From assembly GCF_019904255.1 (NCBI RefSeq), contig NZ_CP063203.1, positions 1,550,001-1,614,000 of the forward strand: a stretch of DNA of 64,000 nucleotides. The letters run 5' to 3'. A program made the translations under genes and the position numbers. The stretch comes from Marixanthomonas sp. SCSIO 43207. Lineage in GTDB: Bacteria > Bacteroidota > Bacteroidia > Flavobacteriales > Flavobacteriaceae. Positions 46,849-54,592 of this stretch are shown here, in pieces; within the stretch, counting starts at the first letter, position 1; every line of letters begins with the position of its first letter. The notes under the pieces were generated by a model. The model saw nothing but the letters and a program-made list of their open reading frames with translations, was not told the DNA's origin and ran no database searches.

Positions 46849-46899
46849 TCAATTTCGTTTGTAAGTAAGCCACCAAGTATGTGTAATAATAGTTTTCAT
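46849..46899 (-). CDS. trpL: trp leader peptide (tandem Trp codons)
   Basis: A 16-codon frame from the ATG at 46899 to TGA: MKTIITHTWWLTYKRN. Two adjacent TGG codons (46875-46870) lie between a housekeeping promoter and the attenuator hairpin. The segment over the Trp codons (TGGTG..TTACTTAC) is complementary to GTGAGTAA..CACCA just downstream, giving the 1:2 pairing; ribosome stalling at Trp would free the second strand to block the terminator. Not named from similarity but from position and content. Confidence 0.8.
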   Translation of the reverse strand: MKTIITHTWWLTYKRN

Positions 46900-46908
46900 A
46901 ATTTCGGT

Positions 46909-46939
46909 CAAAGATAGAAATGAAATTTAAAACCTACAA
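46909..46939 (-). promoter_or_regulatory. Promoter of the trpLEG operon
   Basis: TTG (46939-46937), 20 bases, TATCTTTG (46916-46909). The -7 box ends only nine bases before the leader ATG, so the 5' UTR is very short or absent. Confidence 0.75.
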
Positions 46940-46950
46940 ATTACCACTGT

Positions 46951-47523
46951 TTAAAATTTCAAATTTACATCTAAGGTAAAATTATCTGAAATGGTATTGT
47001 CTCCCAAATTGTCAAAGAAACTTCCCGAACCATATCGCACTCCGTAGTGTGTTCTATTGATGGTAACAGTTGCTGTTGCAGCGCTTTCTCCCATTATTAA
47101 ATCAAAGGTTACTGGCTTGGTTGTTCCTTTAATGGTAAGGTCTCCAGTTACAGAATACGTGTTTCCATTTTTGGTTGCATCTGTTATCTTTAAAGAAGCT
47201 GTAGGGTGGGTATCAACACCAAAAAAATCATCACTTTTTAAATGACCTTCTAGCTTTTCTTTGCTTTCACCGCTTAAATCGGTTACAAGTATTGTAGTCA
47301 TATCTACGGTAAATTCACCGCCGGTTAGTTGATCACCTTCCATCTCAAGGTAACCATCTTTTAAGTTGATAGTACCTTCATGAGATCCTAACACTTTCTT
47401 TCCTTTCCATTGAATGGAGCTTTCATTTATGTCTATTCTCTTTTCCATAGTTGTTGTAAATGCAGCTGTTCCTGTAGCAACAGCTAAGATTAATACTGAT
47501 TTTAAAATTGAATTCTTTTTCAT
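46951..47523 (-). CDS. Secreted YceI-like domain protein
   Basis: 190 residues with signal peptide (ILKSVLILAVATGTAAFT). The lipocalin-like YceI barrel follows, with ITDATKNGNTYSVTGDLTIKG and GTTKPVTFDLIMG (split) and a C-terminal NFTLDVNLKF strand. Such proteins bind isoprenoid-like lipids in the periplasm. 12 bases after the nitroreductase gene; third gene of the marR operon. Confidence 0.9.
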   Translation of the reverse strand: MKKNSILKSVLILAVATGTAAFTTTMEKRIDINESSIQWKGKKVLGSHEGTINLKDGYLEMEGDQLTGGEFTVDMTTILVTDLSGESKEKLEGHLKSDDFFGVDTHPTASLKITDATKNGNTYSVTGDLTIKGTTKPVTFDLIMGESAATATVTINRTHYGVRYGSGSFFDNLGDNTISDNFTLDVNLKF

Positions 47524-47535
47524 AGCAATTTTTGT

Positions 47536-48168
47536 TTAAAGGGTTGTAAATAATTCTTCTTTTCTTTTTCTAACTTTTGGATAATGTTGCGCTTGATCTT
47601 CTTCGCTTCGGTATCCTACTGTGGCAATCACAGCGGTATTTAAGCCTTTGTTGTTCAAATCTAGAATTTCATTGAAAGCTTGAGCATCAAACCCTTCCAT
47701 AGGGCATACATCTACTTTTATTGCTGCTGCTGCAGAAAGTAAATTTCCTAATACAATATAACTTTGGTTTTGAGTCCATTGTGCTTTTTCTTCGGAAGAA
47801 AACGCACCAACTTTAGATTTCATAAAAGATGCCGCATTTTCCAGGCTATCTAATGGCACATCCCGGATATCACTCATAGTTTGTATGTAAGCATCTACAA
47901 GTTCATCACCAAAACCTACTTTATTAGCAATAACAATAAGGTGAGAAGCCTCGGTTATTTGAGATTGATTCCAAGCAGCTGGTTTTAATTTCTTACGTAG
48001 TTCTTGGTCTTCAATAATAAGTATTTCGTAAGGTTGCAAACCATAAGATGACGCCGAAAGTTGCATCGCTTCTTTTAAAAACTCTAGGTTTTCTTTGCTT
48101 ATTTTTTTTGAAGCATCAAATTTTTTTGTGGCGTATCGCCAGTTTAAATTATCTATATAGTTATTCAT
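47536..48168 (-). CDS. NAD(P)H-dependent nitroreductase family oxidoreductase
   Basis: 210 residues, FMN-binding NfsB-like fold: NWRYATKKFDASKKIS with the Arg-Tyr-x-x-Lys phosphate motif, SASSYGLQPYEILII, and ATVGYRSEEDQAQHYPKVR near the C terminus. It reduces nitroaromatics or quinones with NAD(P)H. Its start overlaps the marR stop by eight bases, so it is translationally coupled and under MarR control. Confidence 0.92.
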   Translation of the reverse strand: MNNYIDNLNWRYATKKFDASKKISKENLEFLKEAMQLSASSYGLQPYEILIIEDQELRKKLKPAAWNQSQITEASHLIVIANKVGFGDELVDAYIQTMSDIRDVPLDSLENAASFMKSKVGAFSSEEKAQWTQNQSYIVLGNLLSAAAAIKVDVCPMEGFDAQAFNEILDLNNKGLNTAVIATVGYRSEEDQAQHYPKVRKRKEELFTTL

Positions 48169-48619
48169 CGTTTCGTAATTTATCTAAAAGGTTATTTAAG
48201 GTTTTAAGTTCTTCTGAATTTAAATTTTGCAATACATCTTTATTTGTTTGCGAGGTGATAGGATCTAGTTTTTCCAAAATATCCAATCCGGTTTCAGTGA
48301 TACTTATTTCTACTTTTCTTCGGTTATCGGGGCACACATTTCTAGTAACTAATTTTTTCTGAATTAACTTATCAACCAGTCGAGTAGTGTTGCTACTACG
48401 ATCAATCATACGCTCTTGAAGTGTAGAGAGATTGGCAGGTTTGTTTTTTTGACCACGCAGAATACGTAATACATTATATTGTTGGTTGGTCAAATTGTAT
48501 TCTTTAAAAATGCTTGTTACTGCTTCTTCAACCACACGTGATGTATACATAAGGTTAATCACGGTTTTGGTAGCAACCTCCATGGGTTGGCGTGTTTTTA
48601 TAACTTCTTCTATCTTCAT
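48161..48619 (-). CDS. MarR-family transcriptional regulator
   Basis: 152 residues from the ATG at 48619. The longer frame starting at 48673 runs through the promoter and operators and is rejected. Winged HTH about 45-110: LTNQQYNVLRILRGQ, LQERMIDRSSNTTRLVDKLIQKKL (split) and the wing CPDNRRKVEISITETG. Dimeric repressor likely to act on twin palindromes covering its own promoter; probably senses phenolic or electrophilic compounds handled by the nitroreductase. Confidence 0.92.
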   Translation of the reverse strand: MKIEEVIKTRQPMEVATKTVINLMYTSRVVEEAVTSIFKEYNLTNQQYNVLRILRGQKNKPANLSTLQERMIDRSSNTTRLVDKLIQKKLVTRNVCPDNRRKVEISITETGLDILEKLDPITSQTNKDVLQNLNSEELKTLNNLLDKLRNDE

Positions 48620-48620
48620 A

Positions 48621-48649
48621 TTTGTATGTACAACATTTGTAGGTACAAA
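48621..48649. promoter_or_regulatory. Twin MarR operators
   Basis: TTTGTA-GG-TACAAA (48636-48649) and TTTGTA-TG-TACAAC (48621-48634), centres 15 bases apart. The first overlaps the -7 box, the second lies between the start site and the ATG. Confidence 0.7.
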
Positions 48650-48673
48650 TATAATGTCAATTTCAAACCACAA
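48646..48673 (-). promoter_or_regulatory. Promoter of the marR-nitroreductase-yceI operon
   Basis: TTG (48673-48671), 17 bases, TATATTTG (48653-48646) on the minus strand. Confidence 0.7.
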
Positions 48674-48795
48674 CTAAAAAATTAACATTAATTAACATTT
48701 TTAAATGTTAGCTATGCGGTTTTTTTAAAAGATGATTTCCGTAAAAAAAAGTTAAAAATAAATTGACACTCAATAAGTTTAAATATATTTCGGCT

Positions 48796-49368
48796 ATGAA
48801 AAAACTCATACTAATATTGATTTTAATTGCTTTACAAGCTTGTAAAGAGCAACCCAAAACAAACCCTGAAAGTGCTGACACTGAAACAGAACTTTCAAAA
48901 GAACTAACTGAATTAACCCAAGAAGAAACTACCGAAGAGCCTATAAAGGTTAAAATACCTAGTTATGATTTTACAGCTTTTCAAGAAAAAATTTTAGCAA
49001 ACAAAAATGACACTACATATGTTGTTAATTTTTGGGCTACCTGGTGCAAGCCCTGTGTGAAAGAGTTGCCTTACTTTGAAAAAGTTAACAAAGAATATGC
49101 AGATGATAAAGTAAAAGTAATTTTAGCAAGCTTAGATTTTCCCAATAAGATTCAAAGTCAAGTAGTACCTTTTATAAAGAAAAATAAACTTCATTCAGAA
49201 ATTGTATTACTGGATGATCCTGATGCCAATAGTTGGATTCCAAAAGTTTCAGAAGAGTGGAGTGGGGCTATTCCGGCCACCGTTATCTATAAAAATGATA
49301 CTCGTAAATTTTATGAGAGGTCATTTACCTATGAAGAATTAAAAACCGAAATAAATAAACTTTTATAA
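48796..49368 (+). CDS. TlpA-like thioredoxin-fold lipoprotein
   Basis: 190 residues from the ATG at 48796; the earlier frame start at 48763 is an upstream extension. Lipobox LIALQAC, then a Glu/Thr-rich linker (about 22-55) and a thioredoxin domain with redox-active WCKPC (Cys84, Cys87) and the cis-Pro in AIPATVIY. A periplasmic thiol reductase tethered to a membrane, perhaps for cytochrome maturation or disulfide control. Ten bases upstream of the next thioredoxin-like gene. Confidence 0.88.
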   Translation: MKKLILILILIALQACKEQPKTNPESADTETELSKELTELTQEETTEEPIKVKIPSYDFTAFQEKILANKNDTTYVVNFWATWCKPCVKELPYFEKVNKEYADDKVKVILASLDFPNKIQSQVVPFIKKNKLHSEIVLLDDPDANSWIPKVSEEWSGAIPATVIYKNDTRKFYERSFTYEELKTEINKLL

Positions 49369-49378
49369 ATTAAAGACT

Positions 49379-50062
49379 ATGAAAAAAATAACAAAATACA
49401 TATCTATTGCAGCGATGGCTTTTTTAGCTGTAGGCTTGAGTAGTTGTAAAAATGAAACAAATAAAGCCAACCAAGTAACTGAAGACGTGCTTGCGATGGC
49501 TACTCCTAATGAGGTATCTCTCTCAAAAGGATATTCTATAGGTGATGAAGCTACAGACTTTAAATTAAAAGATGTTGATGGTAGCATGGTTTCTTTATCA
49601 GACTATCCAGACGCAAAAGGATTTATTGTCATTTTTACCTGTAACACGTGTCCGTTTGCAGTTGCTAGTGAAGAAAGAATGGTTGCTTTAGATCAAGAAT
49701 TTAAAGGAAAAGGCTATCCAGTAATTGCGATTAACCCTAATAACCCTGAAGTGCAACCAGATGATACTTATGAGTTGATGCAAGAAAAAGCAAACGAAGC
49801 CGGATTTACGTTTCCTTACTTGTATGATGAAAGCCAAACCATTTATGCAAAATATGGCGCTACAAAAACACCACACGTTTATTTGCTTAAAAAAGAAAAC
49901 AGTAAAAATATTGTAAAGTATATAGGAGCAATAGATGATAACGTTCGTAATGCAAATGCAGTAAAAGAACAATTTTTAGCCAATGCTGTAAATGAATTGT
50001 TGGCAGGGAAAGAAGTGACTGTAAAAGAAACCAAAGCAATTGGTTGTACCGTAAAGCAATAA
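49379..50062 (+). CDS. Thioredoxin/peroxiredoxin-fold lipoprotein
   Basis: 227 residues. Lipobox GLSSC with Cys23 followed by KNETNK. The AhpC/TSA-like domain has DFKLKDVDGSMVSLSDYP and the unusual active site FTCNTCPFAV (Cys88, Cys91), plus TPHVYLL with cis-Pro. A thiol oxidoreductase of the envelope; the CNTCP form is frequent in flavobacterial thiol proteins near TlpA genes. Terminator directly after. Confidence 0.85.
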   Translation: MKKITKYISIAAMAFLAVGLSSCKNETNKANQVTEDVLAMATPNEVSLSKGYSIGDEATDFKLKDVDGSMVSLSDYPDAKGFIVIFTCNTCPFAVASEERMVALDQEFKGKGYPVIAINPNNPEVQPDDTYELMQEKANEAGFTFPYLYDESQTIYAKYGATKTPHVYLLKKENSKNIVKYIGAIDDNVRNANAVKEQFLANAVNELLAGKEVTVKETKAIGCTVKQ

Positions 50063-50080
50063 GTAATTTATTTTACTAAT

Positions 50081-50106
50081 AACCCGGGTATTCCCGGGTT
50101 TTTTTA
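50081..50106 (+). terminator. Terminator after the thiol lipoprotein pair
   Basis: AACCCGGG-TATT-CCCGGGTT followed by T5. Confidence 0.9.
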
Positions 50107-50201
50107 TTTAAATACATTTTTATTTTTAAAACCTGTAACGTTTTGCTATTTTTTACGTCTATAGCAGTGAGAATCCTTATTTTTACAAAAAATTAAAACA
50201 C

Positions 50202-50510
50202 ATGGATTTAACCCAACAAGAATGGAGTGAAAAGTTAGCATCAGATGATAATGCACAAATATTAGATGTGAGAACTGATGATGAAGTAGCTGAAAAACAT
50301 ATTCCTAATGCTAAGCAAATGGATATTCAAAATCCGCCTAAGTTTATGGAAGAGCTTCAAAAGCTAGACGCTTCAAAAAACTATTACGTGTATTGCCGTT
50401 CCGGATCTAGAAGTGCTCAAGCTTGTGCAATTTTGAAATCACAAGGTTTTGAAAACTGCTATAACCTTCTAGGAGGAATCACCGAGTGGGAAGGTGAGAC
50501 CGTATCATAA
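50202..50510 (+). CDS. Cytoplasmic rhodanese-like protein
   Basis: 102 residues, one rhodanese domain: ILDVRTDDEVAEKHIPNA and the active-site loop YCRSGSRSAQA with Cys65. No signal peptide. Transfers sulfane sulfur to an unknown acceptor. The next gene, 11 bases on, encodes a lipid-anchored rhodanese, so the two may serve the two sides of the membrane. Confidence 0.9.
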   Translation: MDLTQQEWSEKLASDDNAQILDVRTDDEVAEKHIPNAKQMDIQNPPKFMEELQKLDASKNYYVYCRSGSRSAQACAILKSQGFENCYNLLGGITEWEGETVS

Positions 50511-50521
50511 ATATAACCCCT

Positions 50522-50917
50522 ATGAAAAACTTTTTTATTTTACTTTTTTGCGTAACTGCAGTTTTGCTATCATCTTGTCAAGACAAGTCGTCAAAAACCG
50601 TAACGCTTGTAGACCCTGAAGTTTTTCTGGAAACTCTTGAAAAAGACAACTCAGGTCAATTAGTTGATGTGCGTACCACCGAAGAGTTTGCAGTAGGTCA
50701 CTTAAAAAACGCTCAAAACATTTGCGTTACAGATGATGATTTTGAAGAAAAAATAAAAAAGTTAGATAAATCAAAACCGGTATACGTGTATTGCCGAAGT
50801 GGTGGCAGAAGTGCTCGTGCTGCAAAAATATTGGAAGAAAAAGGGTTTACAAAGGTATTTGATTTAAACGGAGGAATTACTTCTTGGAAAGAAAAAGGAC
50901 TACAAACCGAACAGTAA
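50522..50917 (+). CDS. Rhodanese-like lipoprotein
   Basis: 131 residues. Lipobox VLLSSC with Cys19, then QDKSSK. Rhodanese domain with LVDVRTTEEFAVGHLKNA and YCRSGGRSARA (Cys91). Envelope sulfurtransferase or redox partner. Paralogous to the cytoplasmic rhodanese immediately upstream and likely co-transcribed. Confidence 0.9.
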   Translation: MKNFFILLFCVTAVLLSSCQDKSSKTVTLVDPEVFLETLEKDNSGQLVDVRTTEEFAVGHLKNAQNICVTDDDFEEKIKKLDKSKPVYVYCRSGGRSARAAKILEEKGFTKVFDLNGGITSWKEKGLQTEQ

Positions 50918-51050
50918 AATGTTCTGAATACCGTCTTCTTAAATTTCTTAACAGATTGAGTTTTATCGCGTTAAAGTAACGCTAAACTACCGTTATTGCT
51001 ACAATTGTATCGTGAGCTGTTAGTATATTTATCGTATAAATGTTAAGATT

Positions 51051-51431
51051 ATGAAAGATCAAGAACAGATTGTACGAGAAGAAATGCGTAAATTAATTAA
51101 GAAAAGTTGTGCCGAAGAAGCATTCCTCAATTCTAATTATAATAGTTTTCAGAAATCATTATTAAAATTTTTCTTTAATGCTACCTCGGTAGTTATTGAT
51201 AGAAAGCATAAAAACATAACATTGTATGGAGGTGCTATAGTTGATAATTCTCCACGCTCAAAGTACAATATAAGCCAATTAGCAGATACTACTATTTCTT
51301 ATAATAATCTTGAAGAAACCCTTAAAGGTTGTCTTGAAAAAGGTTCAAAAGCATCGCGGTTTTACCAATCACAGTTATTTCATTACAACAATGTGGCACG
51401 TGCTGTAACAGATGACGCTATTAGTGCATAA
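51051..51431 (+). CDS. Conserved hypothetical protein
   Basis: 126 residues, cytoplasmic, no recognised domain. An N-terminal helix (EEMRKLIKKSC) precedes a mixed region ending NNVARAVTDDAISA. ATG start, own terminator. Codon use like the neighbours. Confidence 0.55.
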   Translation: MKDQEQIVREEMRKLIKKSCAEEAFLNSNYNSFQKSLLKFFFNATSVVIDRKHKNITLYGGAIVDNSPRSKYNISQLADTTISYNNLEETLKGCLEKGSKASRFYQSQLFHYNNVARAVTDDAISA

Positions 51432-51453
51432 TTGGTAACCCTCTATATATAAC

Positions 51454-51483
51454 AAGCTGCTCAATAAATGAGCGGCTTTTTTA
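51454..51483 (+). terminator. Terminator after 126-residue hypothetical
   Basis: AAGC-T-GCTCA and TGAGC-G-GCTT pair around a five-base loop, then a run of T. Confidence 0.75.
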
Positions 51484-51592
51484 TTTTTAGAAAAGCACTT
51501 AAATAGAACTTAGAAGTTAAAAGCATAATTGAATTCATGTGCCTAAATTATGTACCTTTAGTTTTTAGATTCAGAATCAAATTCTTCAAATT

Positions 51593-53719
51593 ATGAAAAA
51601 AATAGTGCTCCTAATGGTAGTTGCTGCTACCGTACTAGCTTGTAATAATTCAGAAAAAAATACTTCAGAAAACACCACTGAAATGAATACCAAAAACTCA
51701 GAAAATCCTTTCTTTGTTGAAAGCTCGCTGCCTTATCACGCTCCAGATTTTACAAAAATTAAAGATCACCACTATCAACCTGCTTTGCAAAAAGGAATTG
51801 ATGAAAAACTTGCTGCTATTGAGCGTATTGCTAACAACCCGGATGCTCCTACTTTTGAAAACACAATTCTAGAACTAGAAAAAAGTGATGCTTCGCTAAG
51901 CCGTGTGAGGCAAGTGTTTTATGCCATGACATCTGCAAATATTAATGATACATTACAAGCCATTCAAGAAGAAATGGCGCCTAAAATGGCTGCTCTTCAA
52001 GATGCAGTTTATTTGAATGATGAACTTTATCAACGCTTTAAAACACTTTCAGAAAATAAGGATGCACTTAATCTAGATGCAGAATCAACAAAGTTGCTGG
52101 AAGTTTATATGGAAAATTTTAAAATTGCCGGAGCCAATCTTTCTTCAGAAGAAAAAGAAAGTCTAAAAAAAATAAACACACAACTCGCTACACTTACCAC
52201 TCAGTTTGATAAAACGTTATTAGATGCTATAAATAATGGGGCAACACAGTTTACAGATAAAAGTGATTTAAAGGGATTAAGTGAAGCCGAACTAAATAGT
52301 AAAAGAAATCCAGACGGCGAAGGCTGGAAAATCACGCTTCAAAACACTACACAGCAACCTGTGTTAGCATCTCTAGAAAATAGAGCCGCTCGCGAAAAAA
52401 TCTTCAAAGCCAGTTACTACCGAGCAGACGGGAGCAAAAACGATACAAAAGATATTATTAAGGATATTGTGACCTTACGAGCAGAAAAAGCAAATCTTTT
52501 GGGTTTTAATACGTATGCAGAGTGGAGACTTCAAAATACAATGGCAAAGAAGCCTGAAAACGTGAGAGCGTTATTTAATAAATTAATTCCCGCAGCTACT
52601 GCCAAAGCTCAACAAGAATCTGACGAAATTCAAAAAATGATTCAGTCAAAAGGTAACGATTTTACACTAGAAGCTTGGGATTGGAATCACTATGCTGAAA
52701 TGGTTAGAAAAGCAAAGTATGATCTGGATGAAAGTGAAATAAAACCTTATTTTGAATTAAAAACAGTTTTGGAAAAAGGAGTTTTTTATGCTGCTGAAAA
52801 ACTATACGGTATTACTTTTAAAGAAAGAAAAGATATACCAACTTACCATGATGATGTTTTGGTGTATGAGCTATTTGAAGAAAATGGTGATCCGCTTGGT
52901 TTATTTTATGGTGACTTTTATGCAAGACCAAGTAAAAGTGGTGGTGCTTGGATGGATAACTTTGTTATTCAATCAAAACTATATGGGTACAAACCGGTAA
53001 TTTATAACGTGTGTAATTTTGCAAAACCAAGTGAAGGTGAAGCAGCGCTTATGACGTATGATAATGTTGAAACAATGTTTCACGAATTTGGTCACGCGTT
53101 ACACGGCTTTTTTGCCAATCAACACTATCCTTCGCTTTCAGGAACAGCAGTAGCAAGAGACTTTGTAGAGTTTCCTTCTCAAGTAAATGAAAATTGGGCC
53201 TTATACCCAGATGTGTTACAAAATTATGCGTTACATTATGAAACTGGAGAGCCAATTCCGCAGAAATTAATTGATAAAATAAAAAAATCGGGTACATTTA
53301 ATCAAGGGTATTCTTTAACAGAAACCTTAGCTGCTGCAGGTCTCGACCTAATGTGGCATACTGTTTCAATAGATGACGAAGTTGCCAATGCAAATACATT
53401 TGAAAAAGAAGCATTAAGTACCTTAAAATTAGATGCTGTGCAAGCCGTACCCCCTCGATATCGATCTACTTATTTTGCACACATCTTTGCCGGAGGCTAC
53501 GCCGCTGGATATTACTCTTACGTTTGGACTGAAATGTTACACCACGATGCTTTTATGTGGTTTGAAAACAATGGGGGACTAACACGTGAGAACGGACAAC
53601 GTTTTCGTGAGATGGTTTTATCTAGAGGTAACACACTTGAACTTGAAAAAATGTATAAGGACTGGCGTGAAGCAGAACCAAAGATTGAACCTATGCTAAA
53701 AGCACGCGGTTTACAATAA
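51593..53719 (+). CDS. dcp: M3 family metallopeptidase, peptidyl-dipeptidase Dcp-like lipoprotein
   Basis: 708 residues. Lipobox TVLAC with Cys17, then a short Asn/Thr-rich linker. Long helical domain (about 40-330) and the zinc site MFHEFGHALHGFF (His497, Glu498, His501) with the third ligand Glu in PSQVNENWAL about 28 residues on; YRSTYFAHIFAGGYAAGYYSY near 620-640 is the substrate block. It removes dipeptides from C termini of peptides; the lipobox places it in the envelope. Weak promoter (TACCTTTA); no operon partner. Confidence 0.94.
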   Translation: MKKIVLLMVVAATVLACNNSEKNTSENTTEMNTKNSENPFFVESSLPYHAPDFTKIKDHHYQPALQKGIDEKLAAIERIANNPDAPTFENTILELEKSDASLSRVRQVFYAMTSANINDTLQAIQEEMAPKMAALQDAVYLNDELYQRFKTLSENKDALNLDAESTKLLEVYMENFKIAGANLSSEEKESLKKINTQLATLTTQFDKTLLDAINNGATQFTDKSDLKGLSEAELNSKRNPDGEGWKITLQNTTQQPVLASLENRAAREKIFKASYYRADGSKNDTKDIIKDIVTLRAEKANLLGFNTYAEWRLQNTMAKKPENVRALFNKLIPAATAKAQQESDEIQKMIQSKGNDFTLEAWDWNHYAEMVRKAKYDLDESEIKPYFELKTVLEKGVFYAAEKLYGITFKERKDIPTYHDDVLVYELFEENGDPLGLFYGDFYARPSKSGGAWMDNFVIQSKLYGYKPVIYNVCNFAKPSEGEAALMTYDNVETMFHEFGHALHGFFANQHYPSLSGTAVARDFVEFPSQVNENWALYPDVLQNYALHYETGEPIPQKLIDKIKKSGTFNQGYSLTETLAAAGLDLMWHTVSIDDEVANANTFEKEALSTLKLDAVQAVPPRYRSTYFAHIFAGGYAAGYYSYVWTEMLHHDAFMWFENNGGLTRENGQRFREMVLSRGNTLELEKMYKDWREAEPKIEPMLKARGLQ

Positions 53720-53774
53720 TATATTATAATTAAACAATCTTATTGGCGAGTTTAAGGCATAATATGTTAATATG

Positions 53775-54152
53775 CTAAGCTTGCAAACATTTTGGGCAAA
53801 GACCGGAAACAACAAAGCTTGTTTTGTTCATTTGATAGTCAGTAGGCAAACTAAAAGTTGGTTCAACGTCTTCTAGACATGTAATAGTATTGCATTTTTC
53901 ACAATTAAAATGTAGATGATTATGGTGATGATTATTTGTGCAATTTTGACAATTTGCATAACAAATCACACCATCGAGATTAATTACTTTATGAGCAAGT
54001 CCTTCATCAACAAGTCTATCCAGCACTCTATATATAGTAACCCTATCACAAAAATTTTCCGGTAAAAGTGCTTGTATATCAGATTGTGAAAGCGCTTGGT
54101 TTGAATTGTTTAAAAGCTCAAGTATTTTCTTTTTAGCAGCTGTATTTCTCAT
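53775..54152 (-). CDS. Fur-family regulator, probably Zur-like
   Basis: 125 residues. Winged HTH (LSQSDIQALLPENFCDRVTI, YRVLDRLVDEGL) and a metal-binding C-terminal part with CxxC pairs (NCEKC and LCPKC), additional CQNC, and a His-rich turn NNHHHNHLHF. Shorter than canonical Fur, like Zur/Fur-like regulators of Bacteroidota. It is divergent from the MerC-like gene, with two TGCAAC-type palindromes between. Which metal it senses (zinc favoured) is inferred. Confidence 0.88.
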   Translation of the reverse strand: MRNTAAKKKILELLNNSNQALSQSDIQALLPENFCDRVTIYRVLDRLVDEGLAHKVINLDGVICYANCQNCTNNHHHNHLHFNCEKCNTITCLEDVEPTFSLPTDYQMNKTSFVVSGLCPKCLQA

Positions 54153-54177
54153 ACTAATTATTTCAATGATGTTTTAT

Positions 54178-54192
54178 TGCAACTCTGTTGTA
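54178..54192. promoter_or_regulatory. Fur/Zur-like operator 1
   Basis: TGCAAC-TCT-GTTGTA, one mismatch from a perfect 6-3-6 palindrome; covers the -33 TTG (54188-54190) of the plus-strand promoter. 26 bases upstream of the regulator ATG. Confidence 0.65.
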
Positions 54193-54217
54193 TTTACAAA
54201 AATAATAATTATTTTTG
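54188..54217 (+). promoter_or_regulatory. Promoter of the merC operon
   Basis: TTG (54188-54190), 19 bases, TATTTTTG (54210-54217). Operator 1 covers the -33 element and operator 2 touches the -7 element, a layout expected for repression. Confidence 0.7.
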
Positions 54218-54230
54218 CAACACTGTTGCA
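54216..54230. promoter_or_regulatory. Fur/Zur-like operator 2
   Basis: TGCAAC-ACT-GTTGCA, a perfect 6-3-6 palindrome, centre 38 bases from operator 1 and 14 bases before the merC-like ATG. Confidence 0.75.
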
Positions 54231-54243
54231 TTAATAAAATTCT

Positions 54244-54579
54244 ATGAAAGATAAATATTTTGATTTAGCGGGAATGTATATTGCTACTTTGTGTTTAATA
54301 CATTGTTTGCTAGCGCCATTGTTGTTTTTGATTCCGCTACAAGTTTCTCATACGCCTGTGGTAGACCTTGTTTTTTTCGGTCTCGGGTTATATCCTGTGT
54401 ATAAGGTTTTAAAAAGTAAAGCCTCCTTATATCTTAAAATACTTTTAGTGAGTTCTCTTTTGCTAGTAGGAGTATCAATACTACTTGAGTATTTTGAAAT
54501 TCATTCTTTTCTCATATATATAGGTGCTACAGGTTTAATAGCTGGTCACGTAATTAACTTTAAAAGTCACAGGTATTAA
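54244..54579 (+). CDS. MerC-domain membrane protein
   Basis: 111 residues, four hydrophobic helices. The early CLIHCLLAP carries the paired Cys and the His of MerC metal transporters. In Bacteroidota such proteins often sit beside Fur-family genes and probably move zinc or another soft metal rather than mercury; no other mer genes are here. Promoter overlapped by two operators. 13 bases separate it from the next gene. Confidence 0.82.
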   Translation: MKDKYFDLAGMYIATLCLIHCLLAPLLFLIPLQVSHTPVVDLVFFGLGLYPVYKVLKSKASLYLKILLVSSLLLVGVSILLEYFEIHSFLIYIGATGLIAGHVINFKSHRY

Positions 54580-54592
54580 AATCGGTGTAATT

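Noticed and set aside
48620-48673. N-terminal extension of MarR
   Set aside because: This DNA holds the promoter and both operators; the HTH protein starts naturally at 48619.
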